DNA from: DATJYV01 sp035499415
Lineage (GTDB): Bacteria > Bacteroidota > Ignavibacteria > UBA10030
DNA: 5,518 bases
Reading direction: 5' to 3'
NCBI GenBank assembly: GCA_035499415.1
Contig: DATJYV010000055.1
Span: forward strand, 1-5,518
A program made the position numbers and the translations under genes. Under the pieces are notes generated by a model. It made no database searches. It was not told the origin of the DNA and worked only from the letters and a program-made list of their open reading frames with translations. Within the stretch, counting starts at the first letter, position 1, and the number at the start of each line of letters is the position of its first letter. Of the stretch, positions 1 through 5,518 are shown in pieces.

Positions 1-12
1 AATGGAAATGAA

Positions 13-35
13 AAAGCCCTCATCAAGAGGGCTTT
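13..35 (-). terminator. Intrinsic terminator of the small membrane-protein gene
   Basis: A perfect 9-bp stem (AAAGCCCTC at 13-21 with GAGGGCTTT at 27-35) encloses a 5-base loop. Read on the minus strand, the right half of the stem runs into TTTTT and then CATTT, the layout of a Rho-independent terminator. It begins 22 bases after the TAA stop (58-60) of the minus-strand gene, where such a terminator is expected. The plus-strand side has only a short TTT followed by GAG, so it is a poorer terminator in that direction. Confidence 0.85.
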
Positions 36-57
36 GAGTTTCGATGATCGATCTTGG

Positions 58-288
58 TTAGGATAGCCAATAGCGTGCAACCAATCCAATCCATCCGCAA
101 GGAACCTTTAGTACGTTATCGTCAAATCTTGAGGGGAATAAGAAGTTGGGGGCAGAAAAAATAATTATCCCAGCAAGAAGCATGATCAGACGAACAGACA
201 CTCTCATTATTGCAACGTGCAGAGTCGGTGTTGGAGCCTTGTAAATCAAGGCTGCGTATGTTTCTCTTACCCTATTAAAGAACGGCAT
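58..288 (-). CDS. Small single-pass membrane protein, unknown function (76 aa)
   Basis: I do not recognise a family. The product is 76 residues long. A hydrophobic stretch at about residues 31-51 (core VRLIMLLAGIIIF) should form one membrane helix. It is preceded by a basic N-terminal part (R6, R8, K17, R29, R33), and a shorter hydrophobic patch lies near the C-terminus (VPCGWIGLVARYWL, about 62-75). The basic side before the helix suggests an N-in topology. The ATG at 288-286 is supported by a strong Shine-Dalgarno sequence: the minus strand reads AGGAGG, then GAGAGAAT, then ATG. A candidate promoter lies upstream, and a clean intrinsic terminator follows 22 bases after the stop, so this looks like a monocistronic gene rather than a chance frame. 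GC is about 44% by hand count, lower than in the neighbouring genes. It is separated from the large upstream gene by 124 bases. Its function cannot be inferred from its neighbours. Confidence 0.72.
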   Translation of the reverse strand: MPFFNRVRETYAALIYKAPTPTLHVAIMRVSVRLIMLLAGIIIFSAPNFLFPSRFDDNVLKVPCGWIGLVARYWLS

Positions 289-296
289 ATTCTCTC

Positions 297-302
297 CCTC
301 CT
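297..302 (-). promoter_or_regulatory. Strong Shine-Dalgarno sequence for the 76-aa gene
   Basis: On the minus strand AGGAGG (complement of CCTCCT, about 297-302) sits 8 bases before the ATG at 288. This decides the start of the small gene and is a main reason to treat it as real. Classical Bacteroidota often lack such sites, so its strength here is of some note. Confidence 0.75.
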
Positions 303-318
303 ATTTGTTGTTGTAAAT

Positions 319-356
319 GCAAACCTATAATAGGAGGTTTCAGAACGGTCAAACAT
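319..356 (-). promoter_or_regulatory. Candidate promoter of the 76-aa gene
   Basis: Two overlapping readings fit the minus strand. In sigma70 terms, TTGACC (complement of 347-352, 5 of 6 to TTGACA) is followed by exactly 17 bases and then TATAGG (complement of 324-329, 4 of 6 to TATAAT). In Bacteroidota terms, a TTTG (about 353-356) precedes TAGGTTTG (about 319-326, a full match to TAnnTTTG) by about 22 bases, slightly longer than the usual spacing. Either would start transcription near 310-317, just before the ribosome binding site. Both readings are from inspection only; such short motifs occur by chance in AT-rich DNA. Confidence 0.45.
324..334. repeat. Perfect 11-base palindrome over the candidate -10 region
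   Basis: CCTAT-A-ATAGG is perfectly symmetric around position 329. A wider pair, AAACCT (321-326) with AGGTTT (335-340), forms a second, offset inverted repeat across it. The palindrome overlaps the candidate -10 element of the small gene, so it could be a repressor site. It could equally be a by-product of a TATA-like sequence. Confidence 0.35.
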
Positions 357-379
357 TTGCATGTTTCTGGAACAAATGT
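351..379. repeat. Nested inverted repeats upstream of the small gene (possible operator)
   Basis: AAACAT (351-356) and ATGTTT (361-366) are perfect inverted repeats around a 4-base centre. The overlapping ACATTTG (353-359) pairs with CAAATGT (373-379), a 7-bp dyad around 13 bases. Both cover or lie immediately upstream of the candidate -35 element of the small gene, where a regulator could bind. No specific regulator family is recognised. Confidence 0.3.
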
Positions 380-385
380 CATTAG

Positions 386-412
386 GCGGTGGTCCGGCCG
401 GATCACAGCCGC
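386..412 (-). other. GC-rich hairpin directly after the large gene's stop codon
   Basis: The sequence GTGGTCCGGCCGGATCAC (389-406) is palindromic except for one symmetric position pair. It is flanked by GCGG (386-389) and CCGC (409-412), which can extend the stem with small bulges. It lies immediately 3' of the TAA stop (413-415) of the large minus-strand gene, so the transcript could fold there. No run of U follows on the minus strand, so it is not a typical intrinsic terminator; it may stabilise the 3' end or slow the polymerase. Confidence 0.35.
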
Positions 413-3400
413 TTAGAATGATGCGCGAGCTTCGGCCCTGGCGGTGTGAACCGGGCTCCGACCTCCTTCGGACCTGCCATCGTAGTTAAGCGTGAGCTGA
501 AGGTTCCTTCCGATCCGGTAGTCGAGCCCGAGCTCCCAGAAGATGCTTTTTCCCACAACTTTTCCATCCGTGAATTCGTACGGCTGTGGATGAAGGTCGT
601 CGTCGATCACGTTGCGTACATCGACCTCTTCGCGGCGAATCTCCGACCGGAGCTGGCCGATTTCCGGAATCGAGTACAGGACGCGCAATCCCTGCTGATT
701 CACGTCCGCGACGGCATCCCCTTGATTCAGCGTGTTTTCCGTCTGCGACGCGGCGAGCGTGAATCCGACTTCCCACGCGGGTTCCGGCCGGTACGAAAAG
801 TCCGACGTCAGGCTCGCGATCTGGAGGTCGCGGGTTCTGGGTGAGATGACGGACGACAAGACGCGATCGTTCTGGAAGACAATATCTGTTTGATTGCCGA
901 TTTCCTTGACAAGCTGGGAGCGGATCCGCACCGAGCGTTCGCGGCCGTAACTTCGCTCGGTGGATTCGACGTACTGCGAAAGCCCATGTCGCTCGCCGAA
1001 ACGAAAGCGAAGCGACAGTTCCGGATTATTTTCAAAGAGATAGACATCCTGCGTCAGCTGGTCGGAGCCTGAGATCGTGGTCCGCGAATCCTGAAAATGC
1101 GAGAGGTCGAGAAAATAGATTTGACTTGCGACGGAGTCCGTGCTTTTTTCGTCGATTCGAAGGTATGTTTCCGTTGAAATGTTCCGAAGGAGGCGTTCGA
1201 ACCCGGACGAAGGGGAGCTGAGAATTCTGGCGGGTTGAAGCCGCAGGCGGATGCTTGCCTGGAGACTGACCACGGGAAACAGCTGGTCGGTGGGAAGATA
1301 GATGGCGACATAATCGCCGTCGAAGCGCGTGAGTTGAAATTCATCATCGTCGGCGATTCCGTTTCCGTTGAGGTCCCCCAGATAAATATAATTTCCCGTC
1401 CCCTTCGCGACCCGGACAAAAAGGCGTTCGAGGCGCGCAGAGCGCTCGCTCGAAAACTGATAGTACCAGTCGCTTTCCGCGGCACGATCCAACGGCGCAT
1501 AACGCGTCTGCGACCGGACAAGGATAAAGTCGCCGTCGACGTTCCCGCGTTGTTTGAACTCTTCTGTGAACTGCTTTTTCCGAATGTCGAGTGTCAGAGA
1601 GCTTGAGAACGAGCGACTGGAGGGGAACTGCAGTGAATACAGCTGCGTGAGCGAGGACGATGCCCTCCCGAGGACGCCGGCCGCGACGCTGTCTTCCTGG
1701 CGGAGTTGAAACTCTGCCGAGAGGTTCATCGAAAGGAACGCCCGCGTCGTCACGCCCGGCGTAATCTCCAAAATGCGAAAACTCCCGTCATTCAAAGAAT
1801 CCGTGGATGATTCCCGGGCGGATCGATTTTCGGCTTCGATTCGCAGCGACGGAGTGAACCCGGGAAGACGGTATGCGGTCGAGGCCTGCTCCCGCACCCA
1901 CGATGACTGAACGGCATCGACATCCGACATCGAGTTAATTTCTTCTCGATGGAGAAGAAGCGTCGGGAGACTCGAGTCCGCGAGCGCCACTTCCTCCTGG
2001 GTACGCGACGAATGAATGTCCCCCGACCGCTCCAGGTCTCCAAGGTCGAATGAGGCATGGACGGTGCGCGACGGAGAATAGAGAATATGGCCCTGACGAA
2101 TTTCTTCATTGCTCGAGGCCGCGGTATCGAGGTTCCAGGTACGATTAAATTCGATGTCGTTCGTTCGGTCCATCGGCGAGAACGTACGCTCGACAAATCG
2201 GTCGGAAGCGGAGACGTCGAGGTCTCCGAGCCCCGTGCCGAACAGTCGGAGGTTTTGAGGGTGATAACGAGCCGAAAAGAGGTACGCACCTCCGTCCACC
2301 GTAACGTCGGGGGCGGACGAGAAGCGATTTTGATTCAGCTGGCTGGCGGCGTATTCACCCGAAACGGAGAGGTCGGAGGCAAGGTTGACCGAACCGTTCA
2401 GATCCATCAACCTCTGGAGTTGAGGCAGAGGCAGGACGACGATGGGAAGATAACTGCCCGCTCCAATTCCGGCGAATTGAAAATTCCCTGCGGCGACGCG
2501 GACGTACCCGGCCGAATCGGGGGGAACGACATTGACCGGTGCAAACGTCGCAGAATAAAGTGCCAGGGAGTCCCCGGGCGCATAGACAAGAATCGCGTAC
2601 GGGCGGCCGCTGATCACGGTGTCCACGAGCCGATATTGTCCGCGGGCCGCGCCGGTCGAATCCCTTCCGATAAATTGGATCCCCGGGAGCGAAGCGCGGA
2701 GACGGTCCGCGCCGGCGTTCTCCAGAACGGTCCGGGAGCTGTCATCCAGCGTGAAGCCGGTGGGCGAAGTCTCGTCATCCGCCTCCTGGAAGAACGAAAG
2801 ATGGAGGGACGCCGCGCGGTCGAACCCCACGACATCCGCCGTTGCGCCGAGGATATTCCGGGTGTACTGTTCGTCCGAGTACTGAAAATCAATCACTATT
2901 CGTGAAGCGTTGGTGATCAGCCGTCTGCTGCTGAACGTCACCTCTCCGTCGCCGTAGTCGATCGTGTAATCATTCGTCTCCCCGCGCGTCATGATGTTGC
3001 CGTCGAGATAGACCTTTTCACTCCCCGCGATGATAATGAGATGCTCTTCCCCGTTCTTTCCCGTCAACAAGTACGGCCCCTGGACTCCTTCAATTCCCTG
3101 GAACTGATTGGTGTTGTACTTTCCGCGCGAAGTCGCCGCGACAACGCTGAATCGCCCGTTGTTCCCCTGATCCTCCACGACGTCCGCCGTGCCTTCCGCT
3201 CCTTGAAGCTTTCTGGACAATCGTCCGAACTCGCCGCCTTGCGAGCCCGGCACGTCGAGCGTGAAATCGCCGAGGGTGGCGCCATAGTGGCGGCTCGAAA
3301 TTTCGATGAACACTTTGTCGACCTCGCGCAGAGTCTGAGTCGTTCCTTCCGGCTGGATGGGCGAATTTTCGTCCGTAAGAGCCGCAACAATATTGATGTC

Positions 3401-3976
3401 GTTCGAGAGAGGGCCCACGAGCTGCAAGCGGAGGCCCGACGTAAGGGAAAGGTCGCGGTTGGTTCCTACGCTGAACCCGCGCGCGATGGAGCCGCTCTTT
3501 TGAAGGTCGGGGCCGAACAGATCGTCTGCAAGGTAGTGCGATGCGGGGGGGATGTAGGCGACTTTCCGGTTTCCTGCGGAATCGGACCGGAAGATCAGTG
3601 TGTGTAGAAAATATTCACGACGGAAACGAACGGAGAGCGCGCGATATCGGACCGTAAGGCGGCGGCCGACAGAATCCCGAAGCGAGGCGGCGATGTACGA
3701 TTGGTTCAGGTGGATGGCGCCGAATCGAAGATCGATAACATAATCGACGCCAGGGGTAAGAACCCGAACACTGTCTTCGAAAACGGAATCGCTTCCCGAC
3801 TCGATGAATTCGTCGGGGAGTTGCAGGACGGAATCCTTCGAGAACGCGATGAAGTCGCGCGAGAGCGCGGACTTCGTGGGTGGTTCCCCGCCTTCCTTCG
3901 TTTGCCGTGCAACGAGGGATGACGAGAGAGTACAGCATGTGAGAAAAAGTATCCGGGAGAGCAACCTGCCATTCAT
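413..3976 (-). CDS. Large exported protein, probable outer-membrane beta-barrel, SprA-like N-terminal region (1187 aa)
   Basis: A probable outer-membrane or cell-surface protein of unknown function. Seen in the sequence: an N-terminal signal peptide (basic MNGRLLSR, hydrophobic ILFLTCCTLSSSLVA, likely cut near residue 23; the cysteines do not form a lipobox); conserved block one at about 161-245 (SGSIARGFSVGTNRDL, TDENSPIQPEGTTQ, VDKVFIEI, ATLGDFTLDV); block two at about 293-375 (GIEGVQGPYLLTG, AGSEKVYLDG, TNDYTIDYGDGEVTF, IDFQYSDEQYTRNI); then a long beta-rich region of alternating polar and hydrophobic residues; an EF-hand-like loop at 868-879; and a terminal phenylalanine (ARASF), typical of barrels inserted by BamA. 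From family knowledge, both blocks occur in large FCB-group surface proteins, among them relatives of SprA, the type IX secretion translocon. At 1187 residues this is far shorter than true SprA (over 2000), so I do not call it sprA. The start is fixed: an in-frame TGA lies only six codons upstream (3992-3994). The gene has no Shine-Dalgarno sequence of its own. Similarity is by memory, not by a search. Confidence 0.9.
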   Translation of the reverse strand: MNGRLLSRILFLTCCTLSSSLVARQTKEGGEPPTKSALSRDFIAFSKDSVLQLPDEFIESGSDSVFEDSVRVLTPGVDYVIDLRFGAIHLNQSYIAASLRDSVGRRLTVRYRALSVRFRREYFLHTLIFRSDSAGNRKVAYIPPASHYLADDLFGPDLQKSGSIARGFSVGTNRDLSLTSGLRLQLVGPLSNDINIVAALTDENSPIQPEGTTQTLREVDKVFIEISSRHYGATLGDFTLDVPGSQGGEFGRLSRKLQGAEGTADVVEDQGNNGRFSVVAATSRGKYNTNQFQGIEGVQGPYLLTGKNGEEHLIIIAGSEKVYLDGNIMTRGETNDYTIDYGDGEVTFSSRRLITNASRIVIDFQYSDEQYTRNILGATADVVGFDRAASLHLSFFQEADDETSPTGFTLDDSSRTVLENAGADRLRASLPGIQFIGRDSTGAARGQYRLVDTVISGRPYAILVYAPGDSLALYSATFAPVNVVPPDSAGYVRVAAGNFQFAGIGAGSYLPIVVLPLPQLQRLMDLNGSVNLASDLSVSGEYAASQLNQNRFSSAPDVTVDGGAYLFSARYHPQNLRLFGTGLGDLDVSASDRFVERTFSPMDRTNDIEFNRTWNLDTAASSNEEIRQGHILYSPSRTVHASFDLGDLERSGDIHSSRTQEEVALADSSLPTLLLHREEINSMSDVDAVQSSWVREQASTAYRLPGFTPSLRIEAENRSARESSTDSLNDGSFRILEITPGVTTRAFLSMNLSAEFQLRQEDSVAAGVLGRASSSLTQLYSLQFPSSRSFSSSLTLDIRKKQFTEEFKQRGNVDGDFILVRSQTRYAPLDRAAESDWYYQFSSERSARLERLFVRVAKGTGNYIYLGDLNGNGIADDDEFQLTRFDGDYVAIYLPTDQLFPVVSLQASIRLRLQPARILSSPSSGFERLLRNISTETYLRIDEKSTDSVASQIYFLDLSHFQDSRTTISGSDQLTQDVYLFENNPELSLRFRFGERHGLSQYVESTERSYGRERSVRIRSQLVKEIGNQTDIVFQNDRVLSSVISPRTRDLQIASLTSDFSYRPEPAWEVGFTLAASQTENTLNQGDAVADVNQQGLRVLYSIPEIGQLRSEIRREEVDVRNVIDDDLHPQPYEFTDGKVVGKSIFWELGLDYRIGRNLQLTLNYDGRSEGGRSPVHTARAEARASF
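1340..1375 (-). other. EF-hand-type calcium-binding loop within the barrel protein
   Basis: Residues 868-879 read DLNGNGIADDDE, with ligand-type residues at positions 1 (D868), 3 (N870), 5 (N872), 9 (D876) and 12 (E879), and glycine at position 6. This satisfies the canonical EF-hand loop pattern. It sits between GTGNYIYLG and FQLTRFDGDYVAIYLP, in beta-rich surroundings rather than between two helices. It therefore resembles the lone calcium loops of dockerins and thrombospondin type 3 repeats. Calcium binding is an inference from the pattern. Confidence 0.6.
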
Positions 3977-4017
3977 CAGACGCAGCCGAAATCAAAAGGG
4001 TCGCATCGTAGCATCAT
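3976..4017 (-). CDS. Possible 13-codon leader frame coupled to the large gene
   Basis: A short frame encodes MMLRCDPFDFGCV and ends in TGA at 3978-3976. Its last base is the first base of the large gene's ATG (TGATG), an overlap typical of translational coupling. Just before it, ATG CCA TGA (4022-4014) forms an even smaller frame whose stop overlaps this leader's start (ATGA). The only good Shine-Dalgarno sequence in the gap, AAGGAG at 4036-4031, is 8 bases from that first ATG. Ribosomes could load there and pass down to the large gene by reinitiation. A frame this short can arise by chance, and no peptide function is suggested. Confidence 0.25.
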   Translation of the reverse strand: MMLRCDPFDFGCV

Positions 4018-4030
4018 GGCATGGAGGGTT

Positions 4031-4036
4031 CTCCTT
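4031..4036 (-). promoter_or_regulatory. Shine-Dalgarno-like AAGGAG upstream of the large gene
   Basis: On the minus strand AAGGAG lies 8 bases before an ATG at 4022-4020 and 54 bases before the large gene's own ATG at 3976, too far to serve that start directly. The first ATG meets a stop after two codons. The site is therefore either fortuitous or loads ribosomes for the leader frames described at 3976-4017. Confidence 0.35.
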
Positions 4037-4055
4037 GGAGTGTCAGGGTATGGAC

Positions 4056-4068
4056 GGCGGAGACCGCC
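4056..4068. repeat. Short GC hairpin in the intergenic gap
   Basis: GGCGG (4056-4060) and CCGCC (4064-4068) form a perfect 5-bp stem around AGA. No T-run follows on either strand, so it is not an intrinsic terminator by itself. It lies in the gap between the molybdenum hydroxylase gene and the barrel-protein gene and would be in the leader of the latter if the two are cotranscribed. Confidence 0.3.
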
Positions 4069-4085
4069 TGCGCGGGCCCGGTCAA

Positions 4086-4099
4086 AAGGGAGTTCTCCC
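4086..4099 (-). terminator. Weak terminator-like hairpin after the molybdenum hydroxylase gene
   Basis: On the minus strand, six bases after the TGA stop (4107-4105), GGGAG-AA-CTCCC (4099-4088) is followed by TTTTGA. Because a loop needs at least three bases, the usable stem is only about four pairs (GGGA with TCCC around GAAC), and the T-run is only four long. It may be a weak terminator, or transcription may read through into the barrel-protein gene 128 bases downstream. Confidence 0.3.
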
Positions 4100-4104
4100 C
4101 GGCT

Positions 4105-5518
4105 TCATCCTTTTTTCAGCGCATCAAGAACGCGTTCGCGCGTCATCGGCAGCCGATAGAGACGCGTGCCGACGGCGTCGAAAATTGCATTCGCGACAAC
4201 CGCCCCCATGGTAATGATCGCGGGCTCTCCTCCTCCCTGCGGATCCGCCTCGCGGTCGTCGATCAGCACCGTATCGATCTTCGGAAGCCAGGAGAAACGC
4301 GGTATGTCGTACGTATTGAAATTCCTGTCGAGAATGTCTCCCCCGCGGAAATGAATTCCTTCCGTCAGCGCATATCCCAGCCCCATCATGACGCAGCCTT
4401 CCACCTGAAGTGTCGCTCCTTCCGGATTGACCACCAGCCCCATGTCCTGGGCCGTCACGACACGCTTCACCTTGACCTCGCCCGAATTCCGGTCGACGGA
4501 GACTTCGGCCATTGTCGCCACGTACGCGCCGGCATCGGTCCCGCATGCCACGCCGAAGCCGCGGCCGCTCGGTCCTTTCGCCGGCTTCCATTCAAATTTT
4601 TCCCGCGCAGTCTTCAGGACATTGATCATCTTTTGATCGCGGAGATGCCGGAGCCGGAACTCGACCGGATCGACACCGATTTTCGCCGCCAGAATGTCCA
4701 ACTGCGACTCTCGCGCAAACGTATTCGTGTTGTTGGCCGGAGCTCTCCACGGTCCGGTTGCGAACGGATGGATGTCGCCGCTTCCGGCAAACACCGAGCC
4801 GTAGGCAACGGTCTCCATATTCGGAATCTCGTACGGTGCAACAGCGCCTCGTTCGCCCGCGCAGTATACGTGGTAGTCCCACATCCCGATCGTGCCGGCT
4901 GCCGTCATGCCGGACCGAATGTTCACAACCGCGGCCGGACGAAATGAATCGAAGAAAAATTCTTCATCTCGTGTCCACGCTACCTGGACGGGCTTGCCGC
5001 ACATCGCTGCGATGCGGGCCGCCTCGGCGAGCTGCAGATTTCTCGACTTGCCTCCGAAACCGCCGCCGAGATACGGAGTAATGATGTGGACGTTGTCAGA
5101 CGAAATCCCCAGCTCGCGCGCAACCTCCTCTTTCGCGCGGAACGGCGTCTGCGTCGAGGCCCAGACGGTCGCTTTTTTTCCGTCGAACTGTGCCACTGCC
5201 GCGTGCGGCTCCATCGGGGCATGCGCAACGTAGTCGTTCAGGAATTTCGACTCAACAAATGAAACCGAATCGCGTTCGCCCGCGCCGAGGTCGCCGTTCT
5301 TGGCAAGCGACTGGCCTGTCGGAGATGATTTTAGAAAATGGTCGAATATCGTTTCATCGTCGACCGTCGGTTCGGGGAGATCGAACTTTGCCTTTATGCG
5401 CCCGAGCGCCTCGGCGGCAACATCGGGGGATGCGTGCAGGACGGCGATAAAATCGCCCTTGCGCACAACCTGAACGCCCTCCATTGCTCTCGCCCCGGAG
5501 TCATCGACCTCCGTCAAC
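4105..5518 (-). CDS. Xanthine dehydrogenase family molybdopterin-binding subunit (isoquinoline 1-oxidoreductase-like), N-terminus beyond the window
   Basis: Large catalytic subunit of a molybdenum hydroxylase, which inserts oxygen from water into an N-heterocycle or aldehyde and passes electrons to a [2Fe-2S] partner. Family members are usually about 650-780 residues; 470 are visible and the frame is open at the right edge. The first visible in-frame codon (TTG at 5517) is not the real start. Visible motifs, numbered from it: VDDSGARAMEGVQVV (4-18) and GDFIAVL (21-27), typical of the small N-terminal domain; HAPMEPHAAVA (99-109); LGGGFGGK (150-157), the glycine-rich cofactor loop; GPWRAPANNTNTFARES (255-271); VNPEGATLQVEG (363-374); and GGGEPAI (428-434), where E431 aligns with the catalytic glutamate of the family. 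The motif set resembles single-chain isoquinoline 1-oxidoreductase beta-type proteins, often carrying molybdopterin cytosine dinucleotide. The substrate cannot be told from sequence. The partner subunit would be expected further upstream, outside the window. Confidence 0.93.
   Translation of the reverse strand, partial: LTEVDDSGARAMEGVQVVRKGDFIAVLHASPDVAAEALGRIKAKFDLPEPTVDDETIFDHFLKSSPTGQSLAKNGDLGAGERDSVSFVESKFLNDYVAHAPMEPHAAVAQFDGKKATVWASTQTPFRAKEEVARELGISSDNVHIITPYLGGGFGGKSRNLQLAEAARIAAMCGKPVQVAWTRDEEFFFDSFRPAAVVNIRSGMTAAGTIGMWDYHVYCAGERGAVAPYEIPNMETVAYGSVFAGSGDIHPFATGPWRAPANNTNTFARESQLDILAAKIGVDPVEFRLRHLRDQKMINVLKTAREKFEWKPAKGPSGRGFGVACGTDAGAYVATMAEVSVDRNSGEVKVKRVVTAQDMGLVVNPEGATLQVEGCVMMGLGYALTEGIHFRGGDILDRNFNTYDIPRFSWLPKIDTVLIDDREADPQGGGEPAIITMGAVVANAIFDAVGTRLYRLPMTRERVLDALKKG

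Noticed and set aside
11..20. Possible CRISPR or mobile-element ends suggested by inverted repeats at the left edge
   Set aside because: The only inverted repeat there is a compact hairpin with a T-run that fits an intrinsic terminator; there is no repeat-spacer periodicity, transposase or target duplication in the window.
446..844. Plus-strand frame of 132 codons
   Set aside because: Antisense to the C-terminal part of the barrel protein; composition is that of a shadow frame and no convincing ribosome binding site precedes it.
2057..2905. Long plus-strand frame of 282 codons opposite the barrel-protein gene
   Set aside because: It lies wholly antisense to a well-supported gene, its translation is rich in Arg, Gly and Glu with no domain or signal that I recognise, and it follows from the codon bias of the other strand.
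3041..3607. Plus-strand frame of 188 codons
   Set aside because: Antisense to the conserved SprA-like blocks of the barrel protein; Arg- and Ala-rich shadow translation with no recognisable feature.
413..3976. Calling the large protein SprA or a TonB-dependent receptor
   Set aside because: It is far shorter than SprA, and I see no TonB box, carboxypeptidase-like domain or plug-domain pattern; only the shared N-terminal blocks are supported.
3992..4090. Direct repeat TCAAAAGGG at 3992-4000 and 4082-4090
   Set aside because: Nine bases, two copies, with unrelated flanks. One copy lies in the tail of the weak terminator-like hairpin and the other in the leader frame; chance is the simplest explanation.
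4021..4947. Plus-strand frame of 308 codons
   Set aside because: Antisense to the molybdenum hydroxylase gene whose family motifs are clear on the minus strand; its translation is Arg- and His-rich and resembles no family I know.

Overview
This window most likely comes from a bacterium of the FCB group (Bacteroidota, Ignavibacteriota and relatives), probably a metagenome-derived lineage of moderately high GC. The main reason is the 1187-residue surface protein. Its N-terminal third carries conserved blocks (SGSIARGFSVGTNRDL, then TDENSPIQPEGTTQ, then VDKVFIEI) that I recognise from large outer-membrane proteins of this group, including the SprA-like family. A candidate promoter of the Bacteroidota TTTG / TAnnTTTG type near 319-356 agrees, but the lineage is an inference. 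All real genes read on the minus strand, so in transcription order the window runs from right to left.

Right part (4105-5518): the C-terminal roughly two thirds of a molybdenum hydroxylase large subunit of the xanthine dehydrogenase / isoquinoline 1-oxidoreductase family. Its N-terminus lies beyond the right edge. It would need a [2Fe-2S] partner subunit and a molybdopterin cofactor, neither of which is encoded here. A 128-base gap (3977-4104) follows, with a weak terminator-like hairpin, a good Shine-Dalgarno sequence and two tiny leader frames that lead into the next gene.

Middle (413-3976): one large gene for an exported protein that is probably an outer-membrane beta-barrel. It has a signal peptide, a conserved SprA-like N-terminal region, a perfect EF-hand-type calcium loop at residues 868-879, a beta-rich C-terminal half and a final phenylalanine. 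Numerous long reading frames on the opposite strand of this gene are shadows caused by its codon bias.

Left part (1-412): a 124-base AT-rich intergenic region with palindromes and a candidate promoter, then a 76-residue single-pass membrane protein with a strong ribosome binding site and a clean intrinsic terminator. It looks like a complete small transcription unit and has clearly lower GC (about 44% by hand count) than the genes to its right (roughly 50-62% in sampled lines).

Nothing in the window ties the three genes into one pathway. I found no CRISPR array, transposase, tRNA, rRNA or defence cassette. The most interesting items are the uncharacterised barrel protein with its calcium loop, the possible coupled leader frames before it, and the orphan small membrane-protein gene.
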